DNA of 64,000 nt, from NCBI GenBank assembly GCA_006228005.1, contig VDHG01000037.1, positions 34,840 through 98,839 on the forward strand, in the 5' to 3' direction. The stretch comes from Testudinibacter crocodili (GTDB taxonomy: Bacteria > Pseudomonadota > Gammaproteobacteria > Enterobacterales > Pasteurellaceae). The notes below the pieces were generated by a model that was not told where the DNA came from, searched no databases, and saw only the letters and a list, made by a program, of their open reading frames with translations. The position numbers and the translations under genes are program-made. This document shows, piece by piece, positions 1 to 9,508 of this stretch; position 1 is the stretch's first letter; every line of letters begins with the position of its first letter.

Positions 1-142
1 CGAAGCTCGGTGCTGGTTGCCCAGCTTGCGAGGTAGTGAAAAACACCGGATTAATATAGGCGAAGTCCTGTTCCTGCTGCATCCGATCCATCAAGACGGA
101 ACCGACCATTCCGCGCCAACCGATAAAACCCACATTTTGCAT
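1..142 (-). CDS. asd: Aspartate-semialdehyde dehydrogenase, N-terminal part (cut by window edge)
   Basis: Only the first 47 codons are present; the gene runs off the left edge. The reading begins MQNVGFIGWRGMVGS, the Rossmann-type NADP-binding start of bacterial aspartate-semialdehyde dehydrogenase, and continues through PVFFTTSQ, which also matches the enterobacterial enzyme. The enzyme reduces aspartyl phosphate to aspartate semialdehyde in the lysine, threonine and methionine pathway in the cytoplasm. The start is the ATG at 142-140, preceded on the minus strand by GGAAG. It is divergent from ydfG, so 143-312 should hold both promoters; I see no clear riboswitch there. Confidence 0.93.
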   Translation of the reverse strand, partial: MQNVGFIGWRGMVGSVLMDRMQQEQDFAYINPVFFTTSQAGQPAPSF

Positions 143-312
143 ATTACTTCCTTAATTATTTTGCTGTTGTTATGAATGTTGTGTTATTAAATTTTCTATA
201 CTAATTAATTACAACATCACCTGAATAAAAGCAACTCTTTTAGCAAAAATTTCTACCGCACGCTGCACTTTTTGGTATATTGAAACGACGCAAGCCAAAA
301 AGGAGATTTATT

Positions 313-1062
313 ATGTTAGTGCTTATCACCGGCGCCAGTGCCGGATTTGGTGCCGCCACCGCACGTTTATTGATTCAGCGTGGACACCGTGTGATCATCA
401 CTGCCCGTCGCCAGCAACGGTTGAACGCCTTGCAACAGGAGTTGGGCGCAAATTGTTTTGCGTTGGCATTTGATATCAGCGATGAACAGGCGACGTTAAG
501 CGCCTTGCAAAGCCTGCCGCCAGAATGGCAACAGATTGATCTACTGGTTAATAACGCCGGATTGGCTCTTGGGGTCGAAGCAGCGCAAAATAGCGATCTA
601 GCCAATTGGAAACAGATGATTGCTACCAATATCAGCGGCTTGATCAGCATCACTCACGCTATTTTACCCGGTATGGTGGCACGCAATTGCGGACACATCA
701 TCAATTTAGGCTCGATCGCCGGCGACTACCCCTATCCAGGCGGCAATGTTTACGGTGCCAGCAAAGCCTTCGTAAAGCAATTCAGCTTGAATTTACGCGC
801 TGATTTAGTCGGTACAGCAGTACGGGTCAGTAATATTGAACCGGGATTGTGTGGTGGCACGGAGTTCTCCAATGTCCGTTTTCATGGCGATAGCGCCAAA
901 GTAGAGGCGTTATATGCCAATGTAGATTATCTGAGCGCTGAAGACATTGCCGAAATCATTGTTTGGATCGCCGAGCGCCCGGTACACGTCAATATCAACC
1001 GAATCGAAATCATGCCGGTCGCGCAAGCTCCTGCTGGTTTAACGGTTAAGAAAAAAGCATAA
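313..1062 (+). CDS. ydfG: NADP-dependent 3-hydroxy acid dehydrogenase YdfG (SDR family)
   Basis: A classical short-chain dehydrogenase of 249 residues, almost the length of E. coli YdfG (248). The TGASAGFG nucleotide-binding motif lies at residues 6-13, NNAG at 80-83, and the catalytic residues are Asn107, Ser134, Tyr147 and Lys151 (YGASK). Family members oxidise 3-hydroxy acids such as serine and allo-threonine and reduce malonic semialdehyde. The ATG at 313 is chosen because AAGGAG sits 8 bases before it and the protein then begins directly with the first beta strand; an upstream ATG at 280 would add an arginine/lysine-rich extension without a good ribosome site. The gene stands alone, divergent from asd. 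Confidence 0.92.
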   Translation: MLVLITGASAGFGAATARLLIQRGHRVIITARRQQRLNALQQELGANCFALAFDISDEQATLSALQSLPPEWQQIDLLVNNAGLALGVEAAQNSDLANWKQMIATNISGLISITHAILPGMVARNCGHIINLGSIAGDYPYPGGNVYGASKAFVKQFSLNLRADLVGTAVRVSNIEPGLCGGTEFSNVRFHGDSAKVEALYANVDYLSAEDIAEIIVWIAERPVHVNINRIEIMPVAQAPAGLTVKKKA

Positions 1063-1119
1063 CCACACTTTTGCCACCATATTTTGCTGGCTTTATCTGC
1101 ATCAATTCAGTTAGCTGAT

Positions 1120-1133
1120 TTGATTCAGATCAT
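1120..1133 (+). promoter_or_regulatory. FNR-like site upstream of ytfE
   Basis: TTGATTCAGATCAT matches the FNR dyad TTGAT-N4-ATCAA at nine of ten informative positions and lies about 100 bases before the ytfE start. YtfE proteins are usually made under nitrosative or anaerobic conditions, which fits, but the site is assigned from sequence alone. Confidence 0.4.
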
Positions 1134-1231
1134 TTTTCCTTAAAAGATAGATAAAAAATACTGGTTTTATTTTTTAAATACCTTACTATTTAACTCGGAC
1201 TTTACCTATCGAATTATACGAGGAAACAAAG

Positions 1232-1903
1232 ATGTCATTTCAAGAAAAAAAATTAAGCGAATTAGCCATTGCCATTCCGGGCGCCACCAAACTATTTCGT
1301 GAGTACGATCTGGATTTCTGCTGTGGCGGTGCCAACACTCTTGGTTTTGCGGCAAAAGTAAAAAATTTAAATCTAGCTGAAATTGAGCAACGCTTGGCAG
1401 CCTTGGAGCAACGACAAGAGCCGAACGAAGCAAAAAATTGGCTGCAAGCCTCTTATGCCGAAATTATCAACCATATCATTGAACGCTTTCACCAGCGCCA
1501 TCGCGAGCAATTGCCGGAATTGATTTTCTTAGCCGAAAAAGTGGAAAATGTGCACGGCGATCGTGCAGACTGCCCGATGGGCGTTTCGGCGGTACTAAAA
1601 GAGATACATGCCGATTTGAGCCAACATATGCAGAAAGAAGAGCAGATTTTATTCCCGATGATCAACGCCGGTCAATATGCCATGGCGCGGATGCCAATTC
1701 AAGTGATGGAACATGAGCACGATGATACCGGTCAGCAAGTTGAGATTTTGAAATCCTTGACTGATAATCTGACACCACCACGTGATGCCTGCAACACTTG
1801 GCGAGCACTTTACACCGGCATTAATGAGTTTATCGATGATTTAATGTTACATATCCATTTGGAAAACAATATTTTGTTCCCACGCGTGCTGAGTCAAGCC
1901 TAG
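1232..1903 (+). CDS. ytfE: Iron-sulfur cluster repair di-iron protein, YtfE/ScdA (RIC) family
   Basis: The product has 223 residues, against 220 in E. coli YtfE. The N-terminal ScdA-N domain carries the conserved paired cysteines in DFCCGGANTL (around residues 29-38). A hemerythrin-like four-helix domain follows, with the iron-ligand pattern H-x3-E visible in IIERFHQRHREQLPE, in LSQHMQKEEQILFP, in VMEHEHDD and in LHIHLENNILFP. Such proteins repair Fe-S clusters damaged by nitric oxide or oxidants in the cytoplasm. The ATG is preceded by ACGAGGAAAC. Single gene, with an FNR-like box upstream and an uptake-signal hairpin terminator just downstream. Confidence 0.9.
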   Translation: MSFQEKKLSELAIAIPGATKLFREYDLDFCCGGANTLGFAAKVKNLNLAEIEQRLAALEQRQEPNEAKNWLQASYAEIINHIIERFHQRHREQLPELIFLAEKVENVHGDRADCPMGVSAVLKEIHADLSQHMQKEEQILFPMINAGQYAMARMPIQVMEHEHDDTGQQVEILKSLTDNLTPPRDACNTWRALYTGINEFIDDLMLHIHLENNILFPRVLSQA

Positions 1904-1928
1904 CCTAATCAACAGCCCTTGGTATCTA

Positions 1929-1965
1929 ACCGCACTTTAAACGTTTCAAACCGTTAAAGTGCGGT
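1929..1965. terminator. Inverted uptake-signal pair acting as bidirectional terminator (ytfE / clc)
   Basis: ACCGCACTTTAAACG and CGTTAAAGTGCGGT face each other across a short loop and form a long perfect-arm hairpin between two convergent genes. Each arm contains one complete uptake signal. The minus-strand arm also encodes the last residues (Thr-Ala-Leu) and the stop codon of the chloride-channel gene. Confidence 0.75.
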
Positions 1966-3195
1966 CTTGGCTTTATCAAACAAGCATTTTTCCGCCGCCC
2001 AAGCGCTCGCCACTGCCAACGCCAATGGTAGCAACATTGCCGCTGAGCTACGAGTCAGCTCCAAAGCAAATACAATTGCGGTCAAGGGCATTTTCAGCGA
2101 GATCGCCAGAAATGCGGTTGCGCCAATTAATGCTGCGCTTTCGGTTGAAATCGATGGCAAAAAATCGTTCCAACCAAATGCTAACGAGAATGCCAAGATA
2201 CTGCCCAACATCATCGATGGGGTGATCAAACCGCCGTAAGCCCCTGCCGCCAATGCCAACAGCACTACCAGCCATTTCATCAGCAATAACACTAATCCTT
2301 CATGCCAATTTAGCAAACCGGCAAACACCAATTGATTGCCGGCTTTGCCGTTGCCTAACACATCGGGGAAAAAAATGGCAACTGCGCCGATCAGGCTGAA
2401 TAGCAACATCGCCAATGGAATAATCCGTTTATCAGCGCGTGGCAAAAACGGTACAAGTGCGGTGGTATAACGGAACAGTTTGACTAATGGGGTGATCAGC
2501 AAACCGAATAATAACGCAAACCACAGCAGCGGCTGGTTAATCTCGGGATTAGACAAATGATACTGTACCAAATCACCCAAGGTATAGCGCACCACCATCG
2601 TCGCAGTCACTGATGTGAGCAAAGCAGCAAACACCGCTCTGGCATTAATCGCCACCACTAACGTTTCTAAAATAAAAATCGTGGCTGCCAGTGGAACGTT
2701 ATACACTGCTGCTAAGCCCGCTCCGGCAGCGCAGGCAATCAGCAATGCCGCATCGTCATCGTTTAATTTTATTTTTCGAATCCATAATGTGGCAAAAGCA
2801 GCGCTCATCTCGCGCGGTGCGGTTTCACGCCCCAATGGCGACCCCAAACCAACGGTAACAATTTGTAGCAACGCATGAGAAATCGTAGTGAAAAACGGCA
2901 TCCCCTGCTGTGGAGCAGCCATTGCCGCTTTAAACCCGACTAATTTCGCCCCGTAGCGCTGAATCGTATACCAACCAAAACCAACCGACACGCCGCACAA
3001 CAGCAGCACCCACCAACGGCGGCTCGGCGCTGCCTGTTCCACGCCTAAGCGAAACGGCAGACTTTCCCCGTGTAATGAATAATCGAAAGCATGATGCTGG
3101 ACAAAATGCATTAATTCGGTCAACGCAAAGCCGACCAGACCGGCAACTACTCCAATGATTAACAAAGAAATAAAAAATCGAAAGCAGATTTGCAT
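1954..3195 (-). CDS. ClC-family chloride channel/antiporter-like membrane protein
   Basis: A polytopic membrane protein of 413 residues with many hydrophobic helices. The ion-path signature GLGSPLGRETAPREM (about residues 115-130) corresponds to the GREGP region of ClC proteins, and GGLITPSMMLG near residue 323 corresponds to the GxFxP region; both are variants of the consensus, so ion selectivity and proton coupling are uncertain. The ATG at 3195 has GGAGGAG seven bases upstream; an in-frame GTG two codons earlier sits too close to the same ribosome site. It follows the tag gene by 15 bases and is probably the last gene of a glpR-tag-clc transcript. Confidence 0.8.
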   Translation of the reverse strand: MQICFRFFISLLIIGVVAGLVGFALTELMHFVQHHAFDYSLHGESLPFRLGVEQAAPSRRWWVLLLCGVSVGFGWYTIQRYGAKLVGFKAAMAAPQQGMPFFTTISHALLQIVTVGLGSPLGRETAPREMSAAFATLWIRKIKLNDDDAALLIACAAGAGLAAVYNVPLAATIFILETLVVAINARAVFAALLTSVTATMVVRYTLGDLVQYHLSNPEINQPLLWFALLFGLLITPLVKLFRYTTALVPFLPRADKRIIPLAMLLFSLIGAVAIFFPDVLGNGKAGNQLVFAGLLNWHEGLVLLLMKWLVVLLALAAGAYGGLITPSMMLGSILAFSLAFGWNDFLPSISTESAALIGATAFLAISLKMPLTAIVFALELTRSSAAMLLPLALAVASAWAAEKCLFDKAKTAL

Positions 3196-3210
3196 AGTCA
3201 CTCTCCTCCG

Positions 3211-3885
3211 TCAATCCCCCATACTGAATGCCACAATCTGGCTAATATGGCTGAGAGAAAGGCCGCTTTGCTGCTGCCACTGTGAGAAAATTTGCTGTGC
3301 CGCTTCAAACGAACGCTGGGTTTGGATGCCGCCTTCAATTAATTGGTGGTTGCGTAAATAAGCTTCCACATCGTGGGTCAGCAAGAAAGTGTCTTTGCCG
3401 ACCGCTCTTAGCGCATAAGCACCAGTATTGCCGCCCAAGCGTTGTCCGTTTTTCTTCAAATAGCGCCAAAGTGCGGTAATATTTTGTGGATCCCATTCAG
3501 CAATCAATCGCGAAAAACCACCGTCTAAATTGGCTTGATAGATCATTTGTGCATTGTGCTTAATCGTTGCCACTTTTGACCAATTGCGGATAATACTCGG
3601 ATCTTGCGCTTTTTTTTCCCAGAGTTCATCGGGCATCATCAGCAGTTTTTCGATATCAAAGCCCCAGAAAAGGCGTTCAAAATGCTGCCATTTTTGATCG
3701 ACAATCCGCCAAACAAAACCCGACTGGAAAATCTTACGCGTAAATTCCGCCAACCAACGATGATCCGGTACTGCCAATAATGCCTGGGGCGATTGCAGCG
3801 GACAAAGCAGCTGTTGCAACCGCACTTCGCCGCCTTTTTGGCGACAAGCCCGTTGGTAAATATCATCAAAAGCTTCCAGAATCAT
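3211..3885 (-). CDS. DNA-3-methyladenine glycosylase I-like protein
   Basis: The product has 224 residues and resembles the Tag superfamily (adenine_glyco): a helical fold with FTRKIFQSGFVWRIVDQKW near residues 45-63, SIIRNWSKVATIKHNAQ near 97-113, and a helix-hairpin-helix-like segment QRLGGNTGAYALRAVGKDTFLLT. Tag enzymes excise 3-methyladenine from alkylated DNA. The cysteines and histidines of the zinc snap seen in E. coli Tag are not evident, so this is a divergent branch and the substrate is unproven. The ATG at 3885 overlaps the glpR stop codon (ATGA), which fixes the start and implies translational coupling with glpR. Confidence 0.78.
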   Translation of the reverse strand: MILEAFDDIYQRACRQKGGEVRLQQLLCPLQSPQALLAVPDHRWLAEFTRKIFQSGFVWRIVDQKWQHFERLFWGFDIEKLLMMPDELWEKKAQDPSIIRNWSKVATIKHNAQMIYQANLDGGFSRLIAEWDPQNITALWRYLKKNGQRLGGNTGAYALRAVGKDTFLLTHDVEAYLRNHQLIEGGIQTQRSFEAAQQIFSQWQQQSGLSLSHISQIVAFSMGD

Positions 3886-4679
3886 ACTTGCTCCACATTT
3901 TGCACGGGATTTTCCGCCAACGCCGAGCACAACTCCAGTTTAACATTGTGCTGCTGCAGCAATTGCGCGATGTTTTCCGGTGGCAGGGCATCGGTCAATA
4001 AAATATCAACTTCACTAATGGCGGCTAAACGTACGATCGCTTTGCGGCTGAATTTAGAGTGATCCGCCACCAATAAAATTTTACGCGAGCTTTGCATTAA
4101 TGCACGTTTCACCTGTACTTCATGAAAATCATAATCCAACAATGCGCCATCTTCATCGATGGCACTGATCCCCAGAACACAGTAATCCAAGCGGAACTGC
4201 GAGATAAAATCCACAGTCGCTTCACCGATAATGCCACCATCGGAACGCAAATTGCCACCGGCAATCGTAATCTCAAAATCCCCTTTTTTCATCAAAATAT
4301 GCGCCGCATTCAGATTATTGGTCACAATGCGCAAGTTTTGATGTTCTAACAACGCATAAGCCACCGCTTCCGGAGTCGTGCCAATATCAATAAACAATGA
4401 GGAGCCGTTTTTAATCAATCCGGCAACCTGTTGGGCAATCGCTTGTTTTTCTTTGGAGAAGAAACTTTTTCGTTCAGCGTAATCGCTATTTTCACTGTTG
4501 GAGGGAGAGGCGGCGCCACCGTGATGGCGGCGAATTAAATTTTGTTCTGCCAGTTCGTTGAGATCGCGCCGAATCGTCTGTGAAGTCACATTAAAAACTG
4601 CTACCAAATCTTCGGTGCTGATATAACCACGCTGTGTCACCAATTCAACAATTTGTTGATGGCGTATCGATTGTTTCAT
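3882..4679 (-). CDS. glpR: Glycerol-3-phosphate regulon repressor GlpR (DeoR family)
   Basis: The product has 265 residues, about 13 more than E. coli GlpR, with which it shares the DeoR helix-turn-helix (residues about 6-55, containing SQTIRRDLNELAEQNLI), the GTTPEAVAYAL phosphate-sugar-binding loop and the GGIIGEATVDFISQFRLD segment. GlpR represses glycerol and glycerol-3-phosphate uptake and oxidation genes and is released by glycerol-3-phosphate. The C-terminal 14 residues extend past the usual end and overlap the start of the glycosylase gene. The ugp importer of the same metabolite lies about 12 kb away, but I cannot identify a GlpR operator there. Confidence 0.88.
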   Translation of the reverse strand: MKQSIRHQQIVELVTQRGYISTEDLVAVFNVTSQTIRRDLNELAEQNLIRRHHGGAASPSNSENSDYAERKSFFSKEKQAIAQQVAGLIKNGSSLFIDIGTTPEAVAYALLEHQNLRIVTNNLNAAHILMKKGDFEITIAGGNLRSDGGIIGEATVDFISQFRLDYCVLGISAIDEDGALLDYDFHEVQVKRALMQSSRKILLVADHSKFSRKAIVRLAAISEVDILLTDALPPENIAQLLQQHNVKLELCSALAENPVQNVEQV

Positions 4680-4822
4680 CTTCCCCCCTTAAGTCATTTG
4701 TTTAACGTCACTCGTATCATGCTGGTGCTTAATATACCTGAAAGTTTGACTTTTTGGAGAATCACAACAGAAAAAATTCTTGTGATTGGGAAGAATAATT
4801 GCCGACAGTAGCAAAGAATAGC

Positions 4823-4867
4823 AAAGTGCGGTCAGCAGGTTATTTCTCTTCCTACTGACCGCACTTT
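4823..4867. terminator. Inverted uptake-signal hairpin downstream of recA
   Basis: AAAGTGCGGTCAG and CTGACCGCACTTT form a 13-bp stem around a loop of about 19 bases, with AGG/CCT adding three further pairs. It lies between the recA stop codon and the glpR start, so it is best read as the recA terminator doubling as a pair of uptake signals. Confidence 0.7.
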
Positions 4868-4959
4868 AGGTGGGCTAAGATAGTATTAGGTTGTGATAGT
4901 ACGTTGCAATAGTACGTTTCGACAATATCAGAAACCCAACATCATATTATGATCATACA

Positions 4960-6012
4960 CTATGCTTCGCTTTCAAAACTCTCTTCTTCGGCAGCCTCAA
5001 CATCGGCGGTCAACCCCTGTTCTGGGTGTGCCAATAATTCAGCACGCAACTTCTCTTCCAGCTCTGCGCATTCCTGCGGATGCTCAGCTAGCCATTTCAT
5101 CGCATTGGCACGACCCTGCCCGATTTTACCGCCGTTGTAGGCATACCACGCACCAGATTTTTCCACCAGTTTATGTTTAACCCCCAGTTCAATCAATTCA
5201 CCGTTTTTCGAAATGCCTTCGCCATACATAATTTGGAATTCAGCTTGGCGGAACGGTGCCGCCACTTTGTTTTTCACCACTTTGACTCGAGTTTCGCTGC
5301 CGACCACTTCTTCGCCGTCTTTCACCGCACCGGTACGACGGATATCCAAACGTACTGAAGCATAGAATTTTAACGCATTACCGCCAGTAGTCGTTTCCGG
5401 ATTACCAAACATCACCCCGATTTTCATACGGATTTGGTTGATAAACACCACTAAACAGTTAGCCGTTTTGATATGTCCGGTCAGTTTACGCAACGCCTGC
5501 GACATCAAACGCGCCTGTAAGCCCATATGCGAGTCACCCATGTCGCCTTCGATCTCTGCTTTCGGGGTCAGAGCGGCAACGGAGTCAACGATAATCACTT
5601 CCACTGCCCCAGAACGCACCAAGGCATCACAGATTTCCAACGCCTGTTCGCCGTTATCCGGTTGCGACACCAACAATTCTTTCACATCAACGCCCAGTTT
5701 GCTGGCATAAATCGGATCCAACGCGTGTTCGGCATCAATAAAGGCACAGGTTTTACCGGCTTTTTGCGCTTGGGCAATCACCGACAGGGTCAAGGTGGTT
5801 TTACCGGACGATTCCGGCCCGAATATTTCGACAATTCGCCCCATCGGCAAACCGCCGATCCCCAACGCTACGTCTAAACCCAATGAACCGGTCGAAATCG
5901 ACTCGATATCCAGTGTTTGCGTATCACCAAGACGCATAATCGAGCCTTTGCCGAATTGCTTCTCAATTTGCCCTAATGCGGCAGCCAGTGCTTTTTGTTT
6001 GTTATCGTCCAT
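4960..6012 (-). CDS. recA: Recombinase RecA
   Basis: A full-length RecA of 350 residues (E. coli 353). The Walker A motif GPESSGKT is at residues 65-72, the beta strand [15 protein letters not shown] carries Walker B, loop L2 is in [19 protein letters not shown], and the acidic C-terminal tail [12 protein letters not shown] is present. It forms the nucleoprotein filament for homologous recombination and stimulates LexA self-cleavage. The gene is monocistronic: recX, which often follows recA, is not adjacent. The promoter contains a LexA box (see the SOS promoter entry). Confidence 0.98.
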   Translation of the reverse strand: MDDNKQKALAAALGQIEKQFGKGSIMRLGDTQTLDIESISTGSLGLDVALGIGGLPMGRIVEIFGPESSGKTTLTLSVIAQAQKAGKTCAFIDAEHALDPIYASKLGVDVKELLVSQPDNGEQALEICDALVRSGAVEVIIVDSVAALTPKAEIEGDMGDSHMGLQARLMSQALRKLTGHIKTANCLVVFINQIRMKIGVMFGNPETTTGGNALKFYASVRLDIRRTGAVKDGEEVVGSETRVKVVKNKVAAPFRQAEFQIMYGEGISKNGELIELGVKHKLVEKSGAWYAYNGGKIGQGRANAMKWLAEHPQECAELEEKLRAELLAHPEQGLTADVEAAEEESFESEA

Positions 6013-6058
6013 ACCAAATCCTCTATTTAAACAAGCTTTCTGATCAGAATTGTCGCTT

Positions 6059-6086
6059 ATTATACTGTATGGTTATACAGTATCAA
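6059..6086 (-). promoter_or_regulatory. recA promoter with LexA (SOS) box in the spacer
   Basis: On the minus strand TTGATA (6086-6081) and TATAAT (6064-6059) are separated by exactly 16 bases, and those bases are the palindrome CTGTATGGTTATACAG (6065-6080), a near-perfect LexA box. The arrangement matches the E. coli recA promoter, where LexA blocks polymerase by sitting between -35 and -10. Confidence 0.92.
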
Positions 6087-6178
6087 GTGAAATTTTGATC
6101 TTTTTAAATAGAATTCGATCCCTATTCCAAAATTTACTTGATCGCTGCTCGACAAACCGCACTTTTACCGAGAAGCAA

Positions 6179-6207
6179 TTGATAATATGCTGCTGATTCA
6201 GTATTAT
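6179..6207 (+). promoter_or_regulatory. Candidate sigma-70 promoter of mutS
   Basis: TTGATA at 6179-6184 and TATTAT at 6202-6207 are separated by 17 bases, ending about 84 bases upstream of the mutS start codon. An uptake signal lies just before it. Confidence 0.5.
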
Positions 6208-6290
6208 TTTTCCCTTTATATTTCTTTGATAGCGCTATACAGTGTTCCAACAACTATTCTCAATAGCACCGTGACAGACAAGGCAACCCA

Positions 6291-8894
6291 ATGAAAGAGC
6301 CATTAGACAACAGTTTTTCTACCCACACCCCAATGATGCAGCAATATCTGCGTCTGAAAGCCGAGAATCCGGATATTTTGCTGTTTTACCGGATGGGGGA
6401 TTTTTATGAGTTGTTTTATGACGATGCCAAAAAAGCAGCGCAGTTGCTGGATATTTCCCTGACTAAACGTGGCAGTTCCGCCGGGCAGCCGATTCCGATG
6501 GCAGGGGTGCCGTATCATGCGGTGGAAGGCTATTTGGCGAAGTTGGTACGCCTAGGCGAATCGGTGGCGATTTGTGAGCAGATCGGCGACCCAGCAACGA
6601 GTAAAGGTCCGGTCGAACGGCAGGTGGTGCGGATAGTCACGCCCGGAACCGTCAGTGACGAAGCCCTATTGCCAGAACGCCAAGATAATCTGATTGCAGC
6701 GGTTTATCAGCATAAAGTGCGGTTTGCTTTGGCAACATTAGACATGACTTCGGGGCGTTTTCAAATCAGTGAACACGACAACCAAGCTAGTCTACAAGCG
6801 GAATTGCAACGGCTATCGATTGCCGAGCTGTTATATGATGAAGAGTTCAGCGAAATGGCGTTGTTAGAGGGACGCAGGGGGTTACGGCGGCGTCCGATTT
6901 GGGAGTTTGAGCTGAATACCGCACTTCAGTTATTAAACCGCCAATTCGGTACTAAAGATCTGAAAGCCTTTGGTGTGGAAAATGCGAGCTTGGGGCTGTG
7001 TGCCGCCGGTTGCCTGCTGCATTATGCTAAAGAGACCCAACGCACCGCTCTGCCGCATATCAATGCAATCAGTCTGGTACAAAGCAGCGAATTTATCGTT
7101 CTTGATGCTGCTACACGGCGTAATTTAGAGCTGACGCAAAATTTGTCAGGCGGCAGCGAATATACTTTGGCATGGGTGCTGGATCACTGTGTCACCCCGA
7201 TGGGCAGCCGTTTATTGAAGCGTTGGATTCATCAGCCGATTTGTGATATTGCCCAGCTGCAAAAACGGCAGCAAGCGATTGCAGCTATTTTACAGCACGA
7301 TTTAATTGCTGATTTGCAGCCATTATTGCGCCAAGTGGGTGATATGGAGCGGATTTTGGCGCGCGTAGCGTTGCGTTCGGCACGACCGCGCGATCTCACC
7401 CGTTTACGCAGTGCGCTTGAACAAATTCCGCTGATCAAAAATCAACTCAATGCGCACAATTCGCCACAACTAACCGCACTTTGCCGCTTAATCGACGATT
7501 TTGCCGAATTATGCGAACTGTTACGACAGGCATTGGTCGAAACACCGCCGTTATTGATTCGTGACGGTGGCGTGATTGCGCCGGGTTACCATGCCGAGCT
7601 GGACGAATGGCGCGAGTTGTCCGCCGGTGCAACCCGATTTTTGGACGAATTGGAAGCACGCGAACGTGAGGCGACCGGGATTGACACCCTAAAAATCGGC
7701 TTTAATGCGGTGCACGGTTACTATATTCAGATCAGCCGCGGACAGGCGGAGCGCGCGCCGATACATTATGTGCGCCGTCAAACCCTGAAAAATGCCGAAC
7801 GCTATATTATCCCCGAACTGAAAACCTATGAAGACAAGGTGCTGAAAGCCAAAGGCGCAGCGCTAGCATTGGAAAAACAGCTATACGACGAACTATTTGA
7901 ACGGCTGCTACCGCACTTGGGCGACCTGCAACTGGCGGCGCTGACCTTGGCGCAGTTGGACGTGTTCAGCAACTTAGCCGAACGCGCACAAACCCTGAAT
8001 TACAGCCGTCCGCAATTTGCTGAGCAGATCGGCATTGCGATTGAAAATGGTCGTCATCCTGTGGTCGAGCAGGTGATGAGCGATCCGTTCATTGCTAATC
8101 CGTTGCAACTCAGCTCCGAACGCCATCTTTTGGTAGTAACCGGCCCGAATATGGGCGGGAAAAGCACTTATATGCGGCAAACGGCGTTGATCGTGTTGAT
8201 GGCGTATATCGGCAGTTTCGTGCCGGCGCAAAGTGCGGTTATCGGCCCGATTGATCGGATTTTCACCCGCATTGGTGCGTCAGACGACCTTGCCTCAGGG
8301 CGTTCTACGTTTATGGTGGAAATGACCGAAATGGCGAATATCCTGCATCAAGCCGGAGCAAAAAGCTTAGTGCTGATCGACGAAATCGGACGCGGTACCT
8401 CGACTTACGACGGCTTGGCGTTGGCATGGGCGTGCGCCGAATGGCTGGCGAAAAAATTGCGTTCTCTGACTTTGTTCGCCACCCACTATTTCGAATTGAC
8501 CGTATTGCCGCAGCAATTCGAAGGCGTATTCAACGTGCATTTGGACGCCTTGGAACACAACGATAGCATCGCATTTATGCACGCAGTACAAGATGGCGCC
8601 GCCAGCAAAAGTTACGGCTTGGCGGTAGCAGCGTTAGCAGGGGTGCCGAAAAGCGTGTTGAAGCTGGCAAAGCAGAAGCTCAATCAACTGGAACGCTTAT
8701 CGCAACAGACGGGTGATCACAAGCTACAGCAGTTGCGTGAACTGAGCCAAATGCAGGCGGAACTACCGTTAGTCGAAGAAGATGAAGGCAAAAGTGCGGT
8801 GTGGCAAATGCTGCAACAGCTTGATCCGGATGATCTCAGCCCGAAACAAGCACTGACTTATCTGTATCAATTGAAAACCTTGGTGAAAGGCTAA
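6291..8894 (+). CDS. mutS: DNA mismatch repair protein MutS
   Basis: A full-length MutS of 867 residues (E. coli 853). The mismatch-recognition motif F-x-E is in GDFYELF (Phe38, Glu40); the connector, lever and clamp domains follow; the ATPase has Walker [10 protein letters not shown] at residues 618-626, Walker [17 protein letters not shown] and the ATHYFEL switch. The C-terminal end retains the tetramerisation-type helix. It binds mismatches and recruits MutL in post-replicative repair. Monocistronic and divergent from recA. The coding sequence itself carries at least four uptake signals. Confidence 0.98.
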   Translation: MKEPLDNSFSTHTPMMQQYLRLKAENPDILLFYRMGDFYELFYDDAKKAAQLLDISLTKRGSSAGQPIPMAGVPYHAVEGYLAKLVRLGESVAICEQIGDPATSKGPVERQVVRIVTPGTVSDEALLPERQDNLIAAVYQHKVRFALATLDMTSGRFQISEHDNQASLQAELQRLSIAELLYDEEFSEMALLEGRRGLRRRPIWEFELNTALQLLNRQFGTKDLKAFGVENASLGLCAAGCLLHYAKETQRTALPHINAISLVQSSEFIVLDAATRRNLELTQNLSGGSEYTLAWVLDHCVTPMGSRLLKRWIHQPICDIAQLQKRQQAIAAILQHDLIADLQPLLRQVGDMERILARVALRSARPRDLTRLRSALEQIPLIKNQLNAHNSPQLTALCRLIDDFAELCELLRQALVETPPLLIRDGGVIAPGYHAELDEWRELSAGATRFLDELEAREREATGIDTLKIGFNAVHGYYIQISRGQAERAPIHYVRRQTLKNAERYIIPELKTYEDKVLKAKGAALALEKQLYDELFERLLPHLGDLQLAALTLAQLDVFSNLAERAQTLNYSRPQFAEQIGIAIENGRHPVVEQVMSDPFIANPLQLSSERHLLVVTGPNMGGKSTYMRQTALIVLMAYIGSFVPAQSAVIGPIDRIFTRIGASDDLASGRSTFMVEMTEMANILHQAGAKSLVLIDEIGRGTSTYDGLALAWACAEWLAKKLRSLTLFATHYFELTVLPQQFEGVFNVHLDALEHNDSIAFMHAVQDGAASKSYGLAVAALAGVPKSVLKLAKQKLNQLERLSQQTGDHKLQQLRELSQMQAELPLVEEDEGKSAVWQMLQQLDPDDLSPKQALTYLYQLKTLVKG

Positions 8895-8922
8895 AATAAT
8901 TGATTTTGATAGTAAAAGTAGT

Positions 8923-8941
8923 GGCGGATTATATATCCGCC
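8923..8941. terminator. Hairpin downstream of mutS
   Basis: GGCGGA and TCCGCC form a 6-bp stem around a 7-base AT loop about 30 bases after the mutS stop codon. No T-run follows directly on the plus strand, so termination strength is uncertain. Confidence 0.45.
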
Positions 8942-8972
8942 CGAACCGCACTTTGCATTTTTTATTTATAGA

Positions 8973-9161
8973 TTAAATGCATTGTGAATGCTGACCCTGC
9001 ATTACGACTCGTGGATTTTCTGGGTTAATTTGCATGGCGATATGATCAGAATCAACCACAATTTGCACACTATCTTGGTTAAATCCACGCAAGGTGCTTT
9101 TGCCAGCACCGTTGGTGCCGCAGTAGAAAATCGCAAGATTATTTTGCTTTGGCATATTCAA
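8973..9161 (-). pseudogene. Truncated zeta-toxin-like P-loop kinase (N-terminal fragment)
   Basis: A reading of 62 codons begins like zeta-toxin-family nucleotide/UDP-sugar kinases: strand LAIFYCG, Walker A GTNGAGKS at residues 15-22, then VVDSDHIAMQINPENPR, the conserved Asp and Asn-Pro segment of the family. After about residue 51 the resemblance stops and the frame ends within 11 codons. Full proteins of this family are nearly 200 residues, so the C-terminal two thirds appear lost by a deletion next to mutS. The start overlaps the end of the upstream 57-codon gene by some 20 bases, as in a two-gene cassette. Probably inactive. Confidence 0.6.
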
Positions 9162-9312
9162 TTACCACTTCCGTTCCATCTGGATAATGATCGACAATAT
9201 TTCCATTTGGGCGTTTAAACGTCAGCACTTCGCGCTTTTTCTTGTCGTCCATCCATGCTTTGAATTGAATATGCAACTGGCGTTGATGCTCGGAAATTTG
9301 TTGATTGGTCAT
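9139..9312 (-). CDS. Small protein preceding the kinase fragment
   Basis: The product has 57 residues (MTNQQISEHQRQLHIQFKAW at the start, then a basic KKKRE stretch and an ending TEVVIEYAKAK). No known domain is recognised. The ATG at 9312 has TTGGAG at good spacing; an ATG seven codons earlier lacks it. Its stop lies inside the start of the zeta-like kinase fragment, so the two were translated together. By position it could be the antitoxin or partner of the kinase, but nothing in the sequence proves this. Confidence 0.5.
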   Translation of the reverse strand: MTNQQISEHQRQLHIQFKAWMDDKKKREVLTFKRPNGNIVDHYPDGTEVVIEYAKAK

Positions 9313-9403
9313 TTGCGTTCTCCAATGGCTCATGTCGTTCAGTAATGGGTGAGGGCGTTGTTCATTATATACCTGAAGACAGCCTATTATCAGTATTCTG
9401 AGC

Positions 9404-9508
9404 CTATTCGATTTTGGAATAGTTGCGAAATAATTTCGGTAGTTTCATACCGATTTTAGTGGCGAGGTAGGTGCAGGTGCAAAAGCCAATTAGCCCACTG
9501 GTGAGCAT
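9404..9508 (-). CDS. Possible small membrane peptide
   Basis: On the minus strand the sequence is open from about 9547 to a TAG at 9404. From the only ATG (9508) it reads a 34-residue peptide beginning MLTSGLIGFCTCTYLATKIG and ending in a basic tail; with the upstream open part (ILAIASLITALN) it would form one full transmembrane segment, so either a non-ATG start is used or it is the remnant of a larger membrane protein. No ribosome site is convincing. The rest of the 353-base gap (9334-9686) holds only the ilvC terminator. Confidence 0.25.
   Translation of the reverse strand: MLTSGLIGFCTCTYLATKIGMKLPKLFRNYSKIE

Noticed and set aside
143..312. Lysine riboswitch upstream of asd
   Set aside because: The gap to ydfG is too short and shows no conserved lysine-riboswitch elements.
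1929..1965. Uptake-signal palindromes as regulator operators
   Set aside because: They match the family uptake signal exactly, occur throughout the window and sit at gene ends rather than promoters.
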